A stretch of DNA of 64,000 nucleotides from the NCBI RefSeq assembly GCF_024137965.1, contig NZ_CP099975.1, positions 2,790,001 through 2,854,000 of the forward strand. Reading direction: 5' to 3'. The notes beneath the pieces are model-generated. The model was given only the letters and a program-made list of their open reading frames with translations, was not told the DNA's origin and did not search any database. Origin of the DNA: Halomonas sp. Y3. Lineage in GTDB: Bacteria > Pseudomonadota > Gammaproteobacteria > Pseudomonadales > Halomonadaceae. Below are positions 7,161 to 16,209 of the stretch, piece by piece. Every line of letters begins with the position of its first letter. Within the stretch, counting starts at the first letter, position 1. The position numbers and the translations under genes are program-made.

Positions 7161-8573
7161 TCAGCCCTCGACCTGCCAGCCGCCGCCCAGCGCCTTGAAC
7201 AGGGTAGCGGTGGCGGTCAGGCGATCGCGCATCGCCTCGGAGAGCGCCAGCTCCGCGGCGAGCAGCGCCCGCTGGGCATCGAGGAGCTCGATGAAGCCCA
7301 CGAAGCCCTCCCGGTAGCGCACCTCGGCCAGCTCCAGGGTGCGCTCGAAGGCTTCCACCTGGCGACCGATCGCTTCCACCCGCTCCCCGCTCGCCTCGTA
7401 GCTGACCAGGGCGTTGCGCACCTCGTTGAAGGCCTGGGCCACGGTGGCGCGGTACTGCACCTCCGCCTGCTCGGCCAGGGCCTCGGCGGTCTCGGTCCGC
7501 GACGCGCTGCGCCCGAAATCGAACAGCGGGCCCATCACCGTGGCGGAGAGCCCCCAGGTGCCCGCCGCCGAGGTAAAGAGATCACCGGCATCGCCGGCGG
7601 CGCTGCCCAGCAGCCCGCCCAGGTTGAAGCGCGGCAGCCGGCTCGCCTCGGCCACGCCGATGCCGGCGTTGGCGGCGACCAGCCCCGCCTCGGCGGAGCG
7701 GATGTCGGGACGGCGCAAGAGCAGCGCCGAGGGCAGCACCGCCGGCACGCCGTCGGGCAGGGCGATCGCCTCCAGCTCGGTGTCGCCGTAGTCCAGCTCT
7801 GCCATGAGCTCGGCGGGGGTCATGCCCACCAGCAGCGCCAGGGCGCCCTCCAGCATGCGCACCCGCTCCCGCTGGCCCGGCAGCTGGGCCAGGGTCGACT
7901 CCAGCTCCGACTGGGCCTGACGCAGGGCCAGCTCGTCGCTCTCCCCCACGTCGAAGCGCAGCTGCTCCAGGCGGAAGGTCTCCTCCCGGGACGCCACGGT
8001 CGCCTCGGTGATGCGCAGCTGGCGCTCGGCGCTACGCAGGTCGAAGTAGGTGGCCACCACATCGGCGATCACGTTGAGCCGCACCGCATCGTGGGCGAAG
8101 AGGCTCTGTTCGAGCAGCGCCTCGGAGGCCTCCCGCTCCCGGGCCAGGCGGCCCCAGAGGTCCAGCTCGTAGTCCAGCACGCCGGCCAGGGAGAAGAGGT
8201 TGTCGGTGCTGCTCTGCCCCAGGGGCGAGGCGGCCCCCGGGGTGCGCTCCCGGGCCGCCTCGGCCTGGGCATTCACCGACGGCAGCTGCTCGGCCCGGGC
8301 CAGACCCAGGCGCGCCCGCGCCTCATGGATCCGCGCCAGCTGCAGGCGAAGTTCCAGGTTGTCATCCACGGCCCTGGCCACCAGGGCATCCAGGTGCGGG
8401 TCCTCGAACTGGCGCCACCACTGCTGCCAGTCGGCGCGGGCCTCGTCGGAGAGCAGCACATGTTCGGGCCACTCGTCGGGCAGGTCCAGCGCGGGGGCCC
8501 GATAGTCGGGCCCCACGGCACAGCCGGCGATCAGCGCGGTGGAGAGCAGCAGGACAGGGAGTACCTTACGCAT
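7161..8573 (-). CDS. Outer-membrane efflux lipoprotein (OprM/NodT family)
   Basis: A 470-aa outer-membrane channel, the third component of a tripartite pump. The signal peptide ends in a lipobox (LIAGC, Cys18) followed by AVGPDYRAP, the classic start of OprM-type proteins. Two repeats of long helices and beta strands follow (for example [20 protein letters not shown]). The start overlaps the end of the RND gene by 8 bp, so the two are translationally coupled. It is the last gene of the operon. Confidence 0.93.
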   Translation of the reverse strand: MRKVLPVLLLSTALIAGCAVGPDYRAPALDLPDEWPEHVLLSDEARADWQQWWRQFEDPHLDALVARAVDDNLELRLQLARIHEARARLGLARAEQLPSVNAQAEAARERTPGAASPLGQSSTDNLFSLAGVLDYELDLWGRLAREREASEALLEQSLFAHDAVRLNVIADVVATYFDLRSAERQLRITEATVASREETFRLEQLRFDVGESDELALRQAQSELESTLAQLPGQRERVRMLEGALALLVGMTPAELMAELDYGDTELEAIALPDGVPAVLPSALLLRRPDIRSAEAGLVAANAGIGVAEASRLPRFNLGGLLGSAAGDAGDLFTSAAGTWGLSATVMGPLFDFGRSASRTETAEALAEQAEVQYRATVAQAFNEVRNALVSYEASGERVEAIGRQVEAFERTLELAEVRYREGFVGFIELLDAQRALLAAELALSEAMRDRLTATATLFKALGGGWQVEG

Positions 8574-11500
8574 GGGTTGACTCCTTCTGTTGCCGAGCCG
8601 CCTTGCGCTCGCGCAGCCAGGTGGTGAGATCGTCAAGCAGCTTGTAGGCCAGGGGCACGAAGATCAGCGCCAGGGAGCTGGCCAGGAGCATGCCGCCCAC
8701 CACCACGGTACCGATCTCCTGCCGACTGTTGGCGCCGGCGCCGGTGGCAAAGACCAGCGGCAGGGTGCCGATGATGAAGGTCAGCGCCGTCATCAGGATG
8801 GCCCGGAAGCGCTGCTGGGCCGCGGCCAGGGCCGCCTCGGCGGAACTCTTGCCCTCGCGCCGGTTCTGGGCGGCGAACTCCACGATCAGGATGGCGTTCT
8901 TGGCCGCCAGGCCGATCAGCACCAGCAGGCCTACCTGGAAGTAGATGTCGTTGGGGAAGCCCCGCAGCATGGCGGCGAGCGACGCCCCCAGCACCCCGAA
9001 GGGCACCGCCGTGGCCACTGCCAGGGGCAGCGACCAGCGCTCGTACTGGGCGGCCAGGATCAGGAATACCATCAGCAGGCCCAGGCCGAAGGCCAGGCCG
9101 CCGGCGCCGGCCGCGGCGTCGAGCTGGTAGGCCTCGCCGGTCCAGCCCAGGGAGGCATCGCCACCCTGCAGCACCTCAGCGGCCACCGCCTCCATGGCCT
9201 CCTTGGCCTGGCCGGTGGTGTAGCCCGGCGCCGCGTCGGCCAGGAACTTGGCGGCCGAGTAGACATTGTAGCGGTTGAGGATATCCGCCCCGGCCTCCCG
9301 GGTCAGGGTCACCAGGGAGCTGAGCGGGATCATCTCGCCGCTCTGGGAGCGCACGAAGACCTTGTTGAGATCCTCGGGCTGGCTGCGGAACTCGCCTTCG
9401 GACTGCAGATTCACCTGCCAGTTGCGCCCCGCCAGGGTGAAGTCGTTCACGTACATGGAGCCGAAGGTGCTCTGCATGGTGGCAAAGACCTCGTTGACGG
9501 GCACCCCCATGGCGCGGGCCTTCTCCCGATCCAGCTCCGCCCGATAGCGCGGAATGGAGGTATCCAGGGTGGTCCGCGCATTGGTCAGCTCCGGACGCTC
9601 GTTGGCCGCGGCGGCGAGCCGGCCGGCCAGCTCGGCGATCTCCTCGGTGGTGGCGTCGCCGCGCACCTGCAGGTAGCCCTCCACGCCGCCGGTCAGGGAG
9701 AGCCCCATGATGGGCGGCGGGGTGAAGGAGATCACGAAGGCCTCGGGAATGCCGCCCCCCATGCCCATGATTCGACCGGCCAGGGACTGGGCATCCTGGC
9801 CGGGGCCCTCACGCTCGCTCCAGTCGGCCAGGTTGGCGAAGCCCACCCCGGCACTGGTGCGCAGGGCGCCGGCGATGATGTCGAAACCGGCGAAGGTGGT
9901 GAACTCGTCGATCTCGTCCATCTCCAGCAGCATGCCGGAGAGCTGGTCGCGCACCGCCTCGGTGCGGGGCAGCGCCGACACCGCGGGCAGCTGGTAGACC
10001 ACCAGGGCTACCCCCTGGTCCTCCTGGGGCACCAGCCCCGGCGGCAGGCGCGACATGGAGAAGAGCGTTGCCGCCATCACGCCGGCGAAGAGCAGCACGC
10101 CGACCACCCCATGGCGCAGCAGCCTGGCCACCAGCCAGGTGAAGCCGCGGGTCAACCGCTCGAAACCGGCATTGAACCACTGGAAGGGCTTGGCCACGGT
10201 GTGGGACTGCTTGTCGAGCAGCAGGGCGCACATGGCGGGCGTCAGGGTCAGGGCCACCACGCCGGAGACCACCACGGAGACGGCGATGGTCACTGCAAAC
10301 TGACGGTAGAGCTCGCCGGTCAGGCCACCCAGGAAGGTCACCGGGGCAAATACCGCCACCAGCACCAGGGTGGAAGAGACCACGGCGCCGGCCACCTGCT
10401 TCATGGTCTCGATGGCCGCCTCGCGGGCCTTCATGCCCTGCTCCCGGATCAGCCGGTCGACGTTCTCCAGCACGATGATGGCGTTATCCACCACGATACC
10501 GATGGCCAGCACCAGACCGAAGAGCGTCAGCAGGTTGACCGAGAAGCCGAAGGCCAGCATGCCGGCGAAGGTGCCGATCAGCGATACCGGAATCGCCGCC
10601 ACCGGAATCAGGGTGGCGCGCCAGTGCTGCAGGAAGGCGAAGGTTACCGCCACTACCAGCGCCACGGCGATCAGCAGGGTGATGAACACCTCGCGGATGG
10701 AGATCTCCACGAACTCGGTGGTGTCGTAGGGCACCGTATAGGCGAGCCCCTCCGGGAAGCGGGAGGAGAGATCCTCCAGCGCCTCGCGAACCGCGGTGGC
10801 GGTCTCCAGGGCGTTGGCCCCGGGCTGCAGGTAGACCCCCATGGGCACGGCGCTCTGGCCGTTGTAGGTGGCCGAGAAGGCGTAGTTCTGAGCCCCCAGC
10901 TCGGCGCGAGCCACGTCGCCCAGGCGCAGGGTGCTGCCATCCTCTTCTGCGCGCAGGATGATGGCTTCGAACTCCTCGGGGTCGGAGAGCTGGCCCTGGG
11001 TGGTGACCGAGAAGGTGAAGGCTTGCCCCTCCGGCGCGGGCTCGGCCCCCAGGCTGCCGGCGGCAAACTGGGCGTTCTGCTCGCGGATCGCCGCGGCCAC
11101 ATCGTTGGGGGTCAGGTCGTACTGGGCCATCTTGTCGGGGCTGAGCCAGACCCGCATGGAGTAGTCCTGGGCCCCGAACAGGGAGGCGTCGCCCACGCCC
11201 GGAATACGCACCAGCTCATCGAGGACGTTGAGCAGGCCATAGTTGGACATGAAGAGCACGTCGCGGCTGCCGTCCGGGGAGAAGAGCACCGGCACCATCA
11301 GGATGTTGTTGGAGCGCGCCTCGACCCGTACGCCCTGATCACGCACCTGCTGCGGCAGGCGAGCGGTGGCGGCCTGGACGCGGTTGTTGACGTTGATGGC
11401 GGCCTGGTCGGGGTCGGTGCCCATCGCGAAGGAGATGGTGATCTGCAGGCTGCCGGCGTCGGTGGACGTCGACTCCATGTAGAGCATGTTGTCGACGCCG

Positions 11501-11708
11501 TTGATCTCCTGCTCCAGGGGGCGGCCACCGCCTCGGCGATCACCGAGGAACTGGCGCCGGGATAGGCGGCCTGCACCACCACCTGGGGCGGCACCACGTC
11601 GGGATACTGCTCCACCGGCAGGGCACGCAGCGCCGCCATGCCGACCAGGATAATGATGATGGAGATGACCGAGGCGAAGATCGGCCGATCGATGAAGAAC
11701 CTGAGCAT
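8566..11708 (-). CDS. RND multidrug efflux pump (AcrB/MexB type), frame broken near the start
   Basis: An inner-membrane proton-driven drug pump of the HAE-1 family. The first codons read [19 protein letters not shown] and [15 protein letters not shown], then the frame changes and continues as [16 protein letters not shown] through to the normal C-terminus. The break falls in a run of five G's on the plus strand (11517-11521), where one extra base restores the AcrB frame and gives about 1047 aa, the normal length. The start overlaps the adaptor stop (ATGA). All other AcrB landmarks are intact, including the TM4 acidic region ([14 protein letters not shown]). Probably a working gene with a sequence error. 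Confidence 0.9.
11517..11521 (-). other. Single-base frameshift site in the RND pump gene
   Basis: On the coding strand GCCGCCCCCTGGAG should be GCC GCC CCC CTG GAG to encode AAPLE, so one C is missing from the run. Confidence 0.85.
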
Positions 11709-12943
11709 CACGCCTCCTCGTCAGCGGCGTCCGCGGCATCAAGGGTCGCTTCGCCGGCCGTCTCGTCGATGTCGGCGTCGTCGACGGAATCCACCTCGCT
11801 CGGCTGAACCGGCATGCCGTCCTGCAGCATCATGAGGCCGCTGACGATGATGCGATCGCCCGCCTCGAGGCCGTCCAGCACCACCTGGCGGTTGTCGACG
11901 ATGGGGCCCAGCTCCACGTCCCTGGCGTGAGCCTGGTCATCGGCCACCACGAAGATGCGCGGACCGCGGGGACCCTGCCCCACCGCCTCCTGAGGCACCA
12001 GGAAGACATCGTCGAGCTCCTGCACCAGCACCCGCACCCGCACGAACTGGCCCGGGACCACCAGGCCCTCCGGGTTGGGGAAGACGGCACGGGCCGAGAC
12101 GCTTCCGGTGCGCGGGTCGATGGTGCTGTCGGTGAAGTCGATCTGGCCGCGCTCCTCGTATTCGCTGCCGTCGGGCAGGGTCAGCCACGCCTCCCGGGGC
12201 GCCTCCGCCTGGGCGTCACTCATGGCCCGCCGCGCGGCGCGCTGCAGGGCCGCATCGCGCTCGGGCAGCGAGAAGCGCACATGGATCGGGTCCTGCTGGG
12301 TCACCGTGGTCAGCAGGGTACCGCGCTCGATCAGGCTGCCCTCGGGGAAGCTCTCAAGCCCCGTCAGGCCGTCCAGGGGCGCCTCTACCTGGGTGTAGCT
12401 GAGGTTGAGCTCGGCGCTGGCCACCCCGGCCTCTGTCAGCGCATAGCGCGCCTCGGCCAGCTCCCGGGCGGACAGCGCGCTGTCCCGCTCGCGCTCGCTG
12501 ACCGCGTTCTGGTTGAACAGGGTCGAGATGCGCCGCCACTCGCGATTGGCCTGGTTCAGCTCGGCCTGGGCGTTGGCCCGTTCCGCCTCGGCGCGCTGGA
12601 GCGCGATCGCGTAGGGCTCGCGATCGATGCGGAACAGGGGGTCGCCTGCGCTGACCACCTGGCCCTCGGTGTAGAGGCGCTCCTCGAGGATGCCGTCGAC
12701 CCGTGCGCGGACCTCCACTTCCCGGGAACCCCGTGCACGTGCCGCATACTCCTCGATCACCTCGACGCTGCGCGGCTCGACGCCGAGCACCACCACCGGG
12801 GGAGGCGGACGCTCGCCGCCACCGCCCATGGGGCCGCCGGCCTGGTCGTTATCCTGACCGCAGGCGGCCAGCCCGACGGCCATCAGCCCGACAAGGGCCA
12901 GTTTTTTCAGGGGCTTGTGCCCCCTCAGGGGTGCCAATCGCAT
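11708..12943 (-). CDS. RND efflux periplasmic adaptor lipoprotein (AcrA/MexA type)
   Basis: A 411-aa membrane-fusion protein linking the RND pump to the outer-membrane channel. The N-terminus has a signal peptide with lipobox (GLAACG, Cys28). Barrel-sandwich, helical-hairpin and beta-barrel parts follow in order ([18 protein letters not shown], the Ala/Glu-rich hairpin around residues 105-170, then [19 protein letters not shown]). A proline- and acid-rich C-terminal tail ends the protein. It is the first gene of the operon, and its promoter carries an AcrR-like operator. Confidence 0.94.
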   Translation of the reverse strand: MRLAPLRGHKPLKKLALVGLMAVGLAACGQDNDQAGGPMGGGGERPPPPVVVLGVEPRSVEVIEEYAARARGSREVEVRARVDGILEERLYTEGQVVSAGDPLFRIDREPYAIALQRAEAERANAQAELNQANREWRRISTLFNQNAVSERERDSALSARELAEARYALTEAGVASAELNLSYTQVEAPLDGLTGLESFPEGSLIERGTLLTTVTQQDPIHVRFSLPERDAALQRAARRAMSDAQAEAPREAWLTLPDGSEYEERGQIDFTDSTIDPRTGSVSARAVFPNPEGLVVPGQFVRVRVLVQELDDVFLVPQEAVGQGPRGPRIFVVADDQAHARDVELGPIVDNRQVVLDGLEAGDRIIVSGLMMLQDGMPVQPSEVDSVDDADIDETAGEATLDAADAADEEA

Positions 12944-13017
12944 GGAAGTCTCCAGTCAGGGGGGTGTCGCAGGGAAAGAGCGCAGGCGCTACGGCACGGC
13001 GGGCGCTACCGCGCAGG

Positions 13018-13046
13018 ATTATAGCTACATTCATGTATGTATACTA
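13018..13046 (-). promoter_or_regulatory. Efflux operon promoter with AcrR-like operator in the spacer
   Basis: On the minus strand a perfect -10 box TATAAT lies at 13023-13018, with a weak -35 (TAGTAT) 17 bp upstream. The operator TACATACATGAATGTA (13041-13026) fills the spacer almost exactly, so a bound repressor would block RNA polymerase. It shares 14 of 16 positions with the site before the TetR gene. Confidence 0.75.
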
Positions 13047-13110
13047 GCCAGAGGGAGCGACTTGTTCGGCGATAAAGAATCGGGTAGGGGCCGGGGTTGC
13101 CCCCGGCGCC

Positions 13111-13153
13111 CTCCCACACCACCGTACGTACGGTTCCGTATACGGCGGTTCAC
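13111..13153 (-). ncRNA. Group II intron domain V region
   Basis: On the minus strand GTGAACCGCCGTATACGG and ACCGTACGTACGGTGG form the compact catalytic hairpin region typical of domain V. A second GC-rich hairpin (GCCGGGG and CCCCGGC, 13089-13109) follows as domain VI. Confidence 0.7.
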
Positions 13154-13162
13154 GAAGAACGA

Positions 13163-14539
13163 TTAAGCCCTCTTGACCGTACCAAGTACCGAGATCAAGC
13201 CCAGCCGGTCGAACCACTTCCGCGGCAGGGCTTGATTCATGTGCGAGGCGCCGGCATTCCACCAGGGACCTCGCCCATTCCCCGCTGATTTCCAGGCACG
13301 CTTGTCGCCCAGGCCCAGCGCCAGTAGCTTGCGCCGCCGGGTCCATGGGCGCTTCCACTGCCGCCAGATCACGCAGCGCAGTCGACGGCGTATCCATTGA
13401 TCCAGCACTTCCAGGGGGTGCCTTACATCGACAAGGCGGAAGTAATTGGCCCAGCCCCGCAGGACGGGGGCCAGCTCCTCAATGACTCGCCGTATGTTGC
13501 GCCCCCTGCCGCGCTTGAGGATCTCGCGGACACGCTGCATCAGGCGCTGCAGGCTGGCCTTGGCCAGCGTCAGCTTCGGCAACTTGTGCCGGGTCAGCGT
13601 GTAACCCAGGTACCCCCGGTTCCAGGGTCGGTCCACCGCACTCTTGTCGCCATTGACCGTCAGCCTGAGCGAGCTCTCGAGAAAATCACTCAGACTGGCC
13701 ATGACGCGCTCGCCCGCTCGCCGACTCCTGACATACACCTGCATGTCATCGGCGTAGCGGCAGAAGCGGTGACCGCGGCGTTCCAGCTCCTTATCCACGT
13801 CATCCAGCAGGATATTGGCCAGCAGCGGGCTGAGTGGCCCGCCCTGGGGCGTGCCCTGCCGGCGTGGCGCGGCCAGGCCGTCCTGGAACATCCCGGCTTC
13901 CAGATAGCGTCGGATCAGGCGCAATGCTCGCTTGTCGCGGATGCGGCGCGCGACCCGCGCCATCAGCAGGTCGTGGTTCACCCGGTCGAAGAAGGCTTCC
14001 AGGTCGAGGTCGACCACCCAGCGGTGGCCGGCAGTGACATGGGACTTCATCGCCGAGACGGCCTGCTGGGCACTGCGCCCAGGGCGATAGCCGTAACTCG
14101 ATGCGGAGAATTCCGGATCGAAGATCGGCGTCAGCACCTGAAGCAGAGCCTGCTGAATCAGCCGGTCGGTAACCGTGGGGATGCCGAGCTGTCGCGTTCC
14201 GCCCTTGGGCTTGGGGATCTCGACGGCTCGGATCGGGCTGGGGTGGTACTCACCGGCCAGTAGCCGTTCGCACAGCGTTGGCCAGCATTCCTTCAGGTGG
14301 TCGGCCAACTGGTGGACCGTCATGCCATCGGCACCCGGCGCCCCCTTGTTGGCGACCACCCTTCGGTAAGCCCGCGCCATGTTGGCCTTCTCTACCACGG
14401 CTTCCATGAGCGGGGCGGGCTCCGCTTTCGTCCACGATGACGACGCCGGGACCGTCTCGACGCCCACCGGCCGGGACCCGGGGTACTGCCCCTGCCCCTC
14501 TGGGTGGGTGGCGGTATCAGCGCCACTTTCTGCCTTCAT
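13163..14539 (-). CDS. ltrA: Group II intron reverse transcriptase/maturase
   Basis: A 458-aa reverse transcriptase that helps the intron splice and retrohome. The RT core is visible: IPKPKGGTRQLGIPTV, SSYGYRPGRSAQQAV, the QGGPLSPLLANILLD stretch and the catalytic FCRYADD box. The maturase domain follows (LRGWANYFRL, WIRRRLRCVIWRQWKRP), ending in a FDRLGL motif. There is no HNH endonuclease domain, as expected for class C. I start at 14539, after GAGGATCGATC. The frame is intact, so the element may still be mobile. Confidence 0.93.
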   Translation of the reverse strand: MKAESGADTATHPEGQGQYPGSRPVGVETVPASSSWTKAEPAPLMEAVVEKANMARAYRRVVANKGAPGADGMTVHQLADHLKECWPTLCERLLAGEYHPSPIRAVEIPKPKGGTRQLGIPTVTDRLIQQALLQVLTPIFDPEFSASSYGYRPGRSAQQAVSAMKSHVTAGHRWVVDLDLEAFFDRVNHDLLMARVARRIRDKRALRLIRRYLEAGMFQDGLAAPRRQGTPQGGPLSPLLANILLDDVDKELERRGHRFCRYADDMQVYVRSRRAGERVMASLSDFLESSLRLTVNGDKSAVDRPWNRGYLGYTLTRHKLPKLTLAKASLQRLMQRVREILKRGRGRNIRRVIEELAPVLRGWANYFRLVDVRHPLEVLDQWIRRRLRCVIWRQWKRPWTRRRKLLALGLGDKRAWKSAGNGRGPWWNAGASHMNQALPRKWFDRLGLISVLGTVKRA

Positions 14540-15003
14540 GATCGATCCTCGAGACATCATCGCCTACTCGCGGTTCTTCATGTTCGGCCCTTGGTGTCGG
14601 GGTGAGTCGACACTTACTATGGCCTCTGCTGACGTCTGGTGGCCCATCCCGCCGCCTCTCGACGCCGGTAGCACGTGGCAGACCACCAGACCTCCCAGGG
14701 TAAGACGCGCGACTTTCCTGCTTATGCCTGTCGGATCTACGCCATGGCGTTCCGTGCAAGTACCGGGCTTTGATGATTTCGGCCATCTCACCCCGCCATA
14801 ACGCCTCGTATCCGCTTCCTGTTCGTCAGGCCAGCGTTTTGCCTCGGGCTTCCTTCAGATTCCCCCTCGCGGGAGACACCCTTGCCGTCGGCTAGCACTT
14901 CCCCTTGCCGGGCGTGCAGGGGACTTTCACCCCCAAGTCATTCCAAGGCACCAACCTCGGAAACAGCGCCAGTCAGGCGCTGCGCGCCATGCCTGGCGCA
15001 CTG

Positions 15004-15030
15004 AAAAAAAACCGCCCCTGAGGGGGGCGG
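15004..15030 (-). terminator. Rho-independent terminator used as the intron target
   Basis: On the minus strand CCGCCCC, a short loop and GGGGCGG are followed by eight T's. No minus-strand gene lies upstream: the next gene at 15226 reads the other way. The terminator therefore belongs to a lost gene or to a small RNA between about 15033 and 15186. The sequence just before it resembles that before the fasciclin terminator at 19079-19104. Confidence 0.85.
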
Positions 15031-15225
15031 CAAGGCAGGGTTGGTACAGACGGGACTTGAAACGAGGAAGAGGTCATTTCAAGCAGAGGGTAGAGGCACC
15101 CTCACGACAAATATTGGACCATAGCTATCCATAAATCAACAAATGTATAGGTATTTTTCTCCTCGACCCCTCGAGAAGCTCTCGCTATGCTCCCGAACAG
15201 GCTCAGCACTGCCCCGGGAGCGGCC

Positions 15226-16092
15226 ATGGATGCACTGGAACTGATTCGCCTGGATGACCTGGAGCTTGCCGTCCGGGTCTGGCACCCCGAGGCCCCCCGC
15301 ACCCTGGTGGCCTGGCACGGGCTGGCCCGTCACGGAGGGGACTTCGCCACCCTGGCCCGCCGCCTCGGCCCCGAGTGGCGGCTGATCGCCCCGGACACCC
15401 CCGGTCGCGGCCTCTCCAGCTGGTCACCTCGGCCTCCCCACGACTATCGCTATGCGCGCTATGCCGAACTGGCCGTCGCCTTGCTCGACCACTTCGACCT
15501 GGAGTGCGTGCCCTGGGTGGGCACCTCCATGGGCGGGCTGCTGGGCATGCGCCTGGCCGCCGAGCCCGCCACAGCGGCGCGCATCGAGCGGCTGGTACTC
15601 AACGACATCGGCCCGGAGCTCGAGCCTGCCGGCCTTGCCGAGATCGCCACCTATTTCGGTCGTCCCCACCGCTTTGCCCACTTCTCGGCGCTGGAGGCGG
15701 AGCTGCGCGACCACTACGCCGGCTTCGGCCTGGAGAGCGATGCGGCCTGGCGGGAAATGGCGCTGGGCAGCGCCCGGCGCCTTCCCGACGGCAGCTGGAG
15801 CTTTCACTTCGACCCGCGCATCGCCGAGCAGTTTGCCCACGACCCGCCCCGAGACCTGTGGGCCGACTGGCGCGCCCTCTCCTGCCCGCTGATGGTGATT
15901 CGCGGCGCCGACTCGCCGCTGCTGAGCCGCCACGCCGTGGCGCGAATGGCCGACGCCCAGCCGAGTCTCGTCACGCTCGAGGCGCCCGGCTGCGGCCACG
16001 CCCCCATGCTCGACCGGGGCAGCCAGACGGCGCCCCTTGCCGATTTTCTCGCCTCCCCCGCAGGCGACCCCGGCGCCGGCAGCACCGCCTGA
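15226..16092 (+). CDS. Alpha/beta-fold hydrolase
   Basis: A 288-aa hydrolase. The oxyanion segment (WHGLARHGGDF), nucleophile elbow GTSMGG, acid region (GADSPLLS) and a C-terminal catalytic His (GCGHAPML) are present in the right order. The nearest styles are carboxylesterases and C-C or lactone hydrolases; the substrate cannot be read from the sequence. The start at 15226 has GGGAG upstream; the ATG at 15187 adds 13 residues. It lies 117 bp before the acyl-AMP ligase fusion and may act on its lipid product. Confidence 0.85.
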   Translation: MDALELIRLDDLELAVRVWHPEAPRTLVAWHGLARHGGDFATLARRLGPEWRLIAPDTPGRGLSSWSPRPPHDYRYARYAELAVALLDHFDLECVPWVGTSMGGLLGMRLAAEPATAARIERLVLNDIGPELEPAGLAEIATYFGRPHRFAHFSALEAELRDHYAGFGLESDAAWREMALGSARRLPDGSWSFHFDPRIAEQFAHDPPRDLWADWRALSCPLMVIRGADSPLLSRHAVARMADAQPSLVTLEAPGCGHAPMLDRGSQTAPLADFLASPAGDPGAGSTA

Positions 16093-16209
16093 CAGGTCCG
16101 GGGCCGGCCGTCGGCCGGGGCGCCCCGCTGAACTCCGGCGAGCTGCCGGTGTCGTCAGCACAGGCCCGACAGATGCCGGGGAACAGGCTGGCCAGCCGCG
16201 AGGTACCCC

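Larger units (their letters stand above)
13079..15001 (-). mobile_element. Group IIC-like intron
   Basis: A self-splicing retroelement of about 1.92 kb on the minus strand. The 5' end reads GTGCG at 15001 and the 3' end is near 13079 after a CCCTACCCGAT tail. Domain I-IV sequence (GGTGAAAGTCCCC and similar) lies upstream of the maturase gene and domains V/VI downstream. The 5' exon is a Rho-independent terminator ending in T8 then CA, which is the preferred target of class C introns. It lies upstream of the efflux promoter, so the pump genes are not split. Confidence 0.85.

Noticed and set aside
8590..11565. A 991-codon plus-strand open frame
   Set aside because: It is antisense to the RND pump gene and shows no domain; another shadow frame.
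15128..15151. A third AcrR-like site (TACATTTGTTGATTTATG on the minus strand)
   Set aside because: It matches the E. coli operator at many positions, but the two halves are not inverted repeats of each other. I do not call it an operator.
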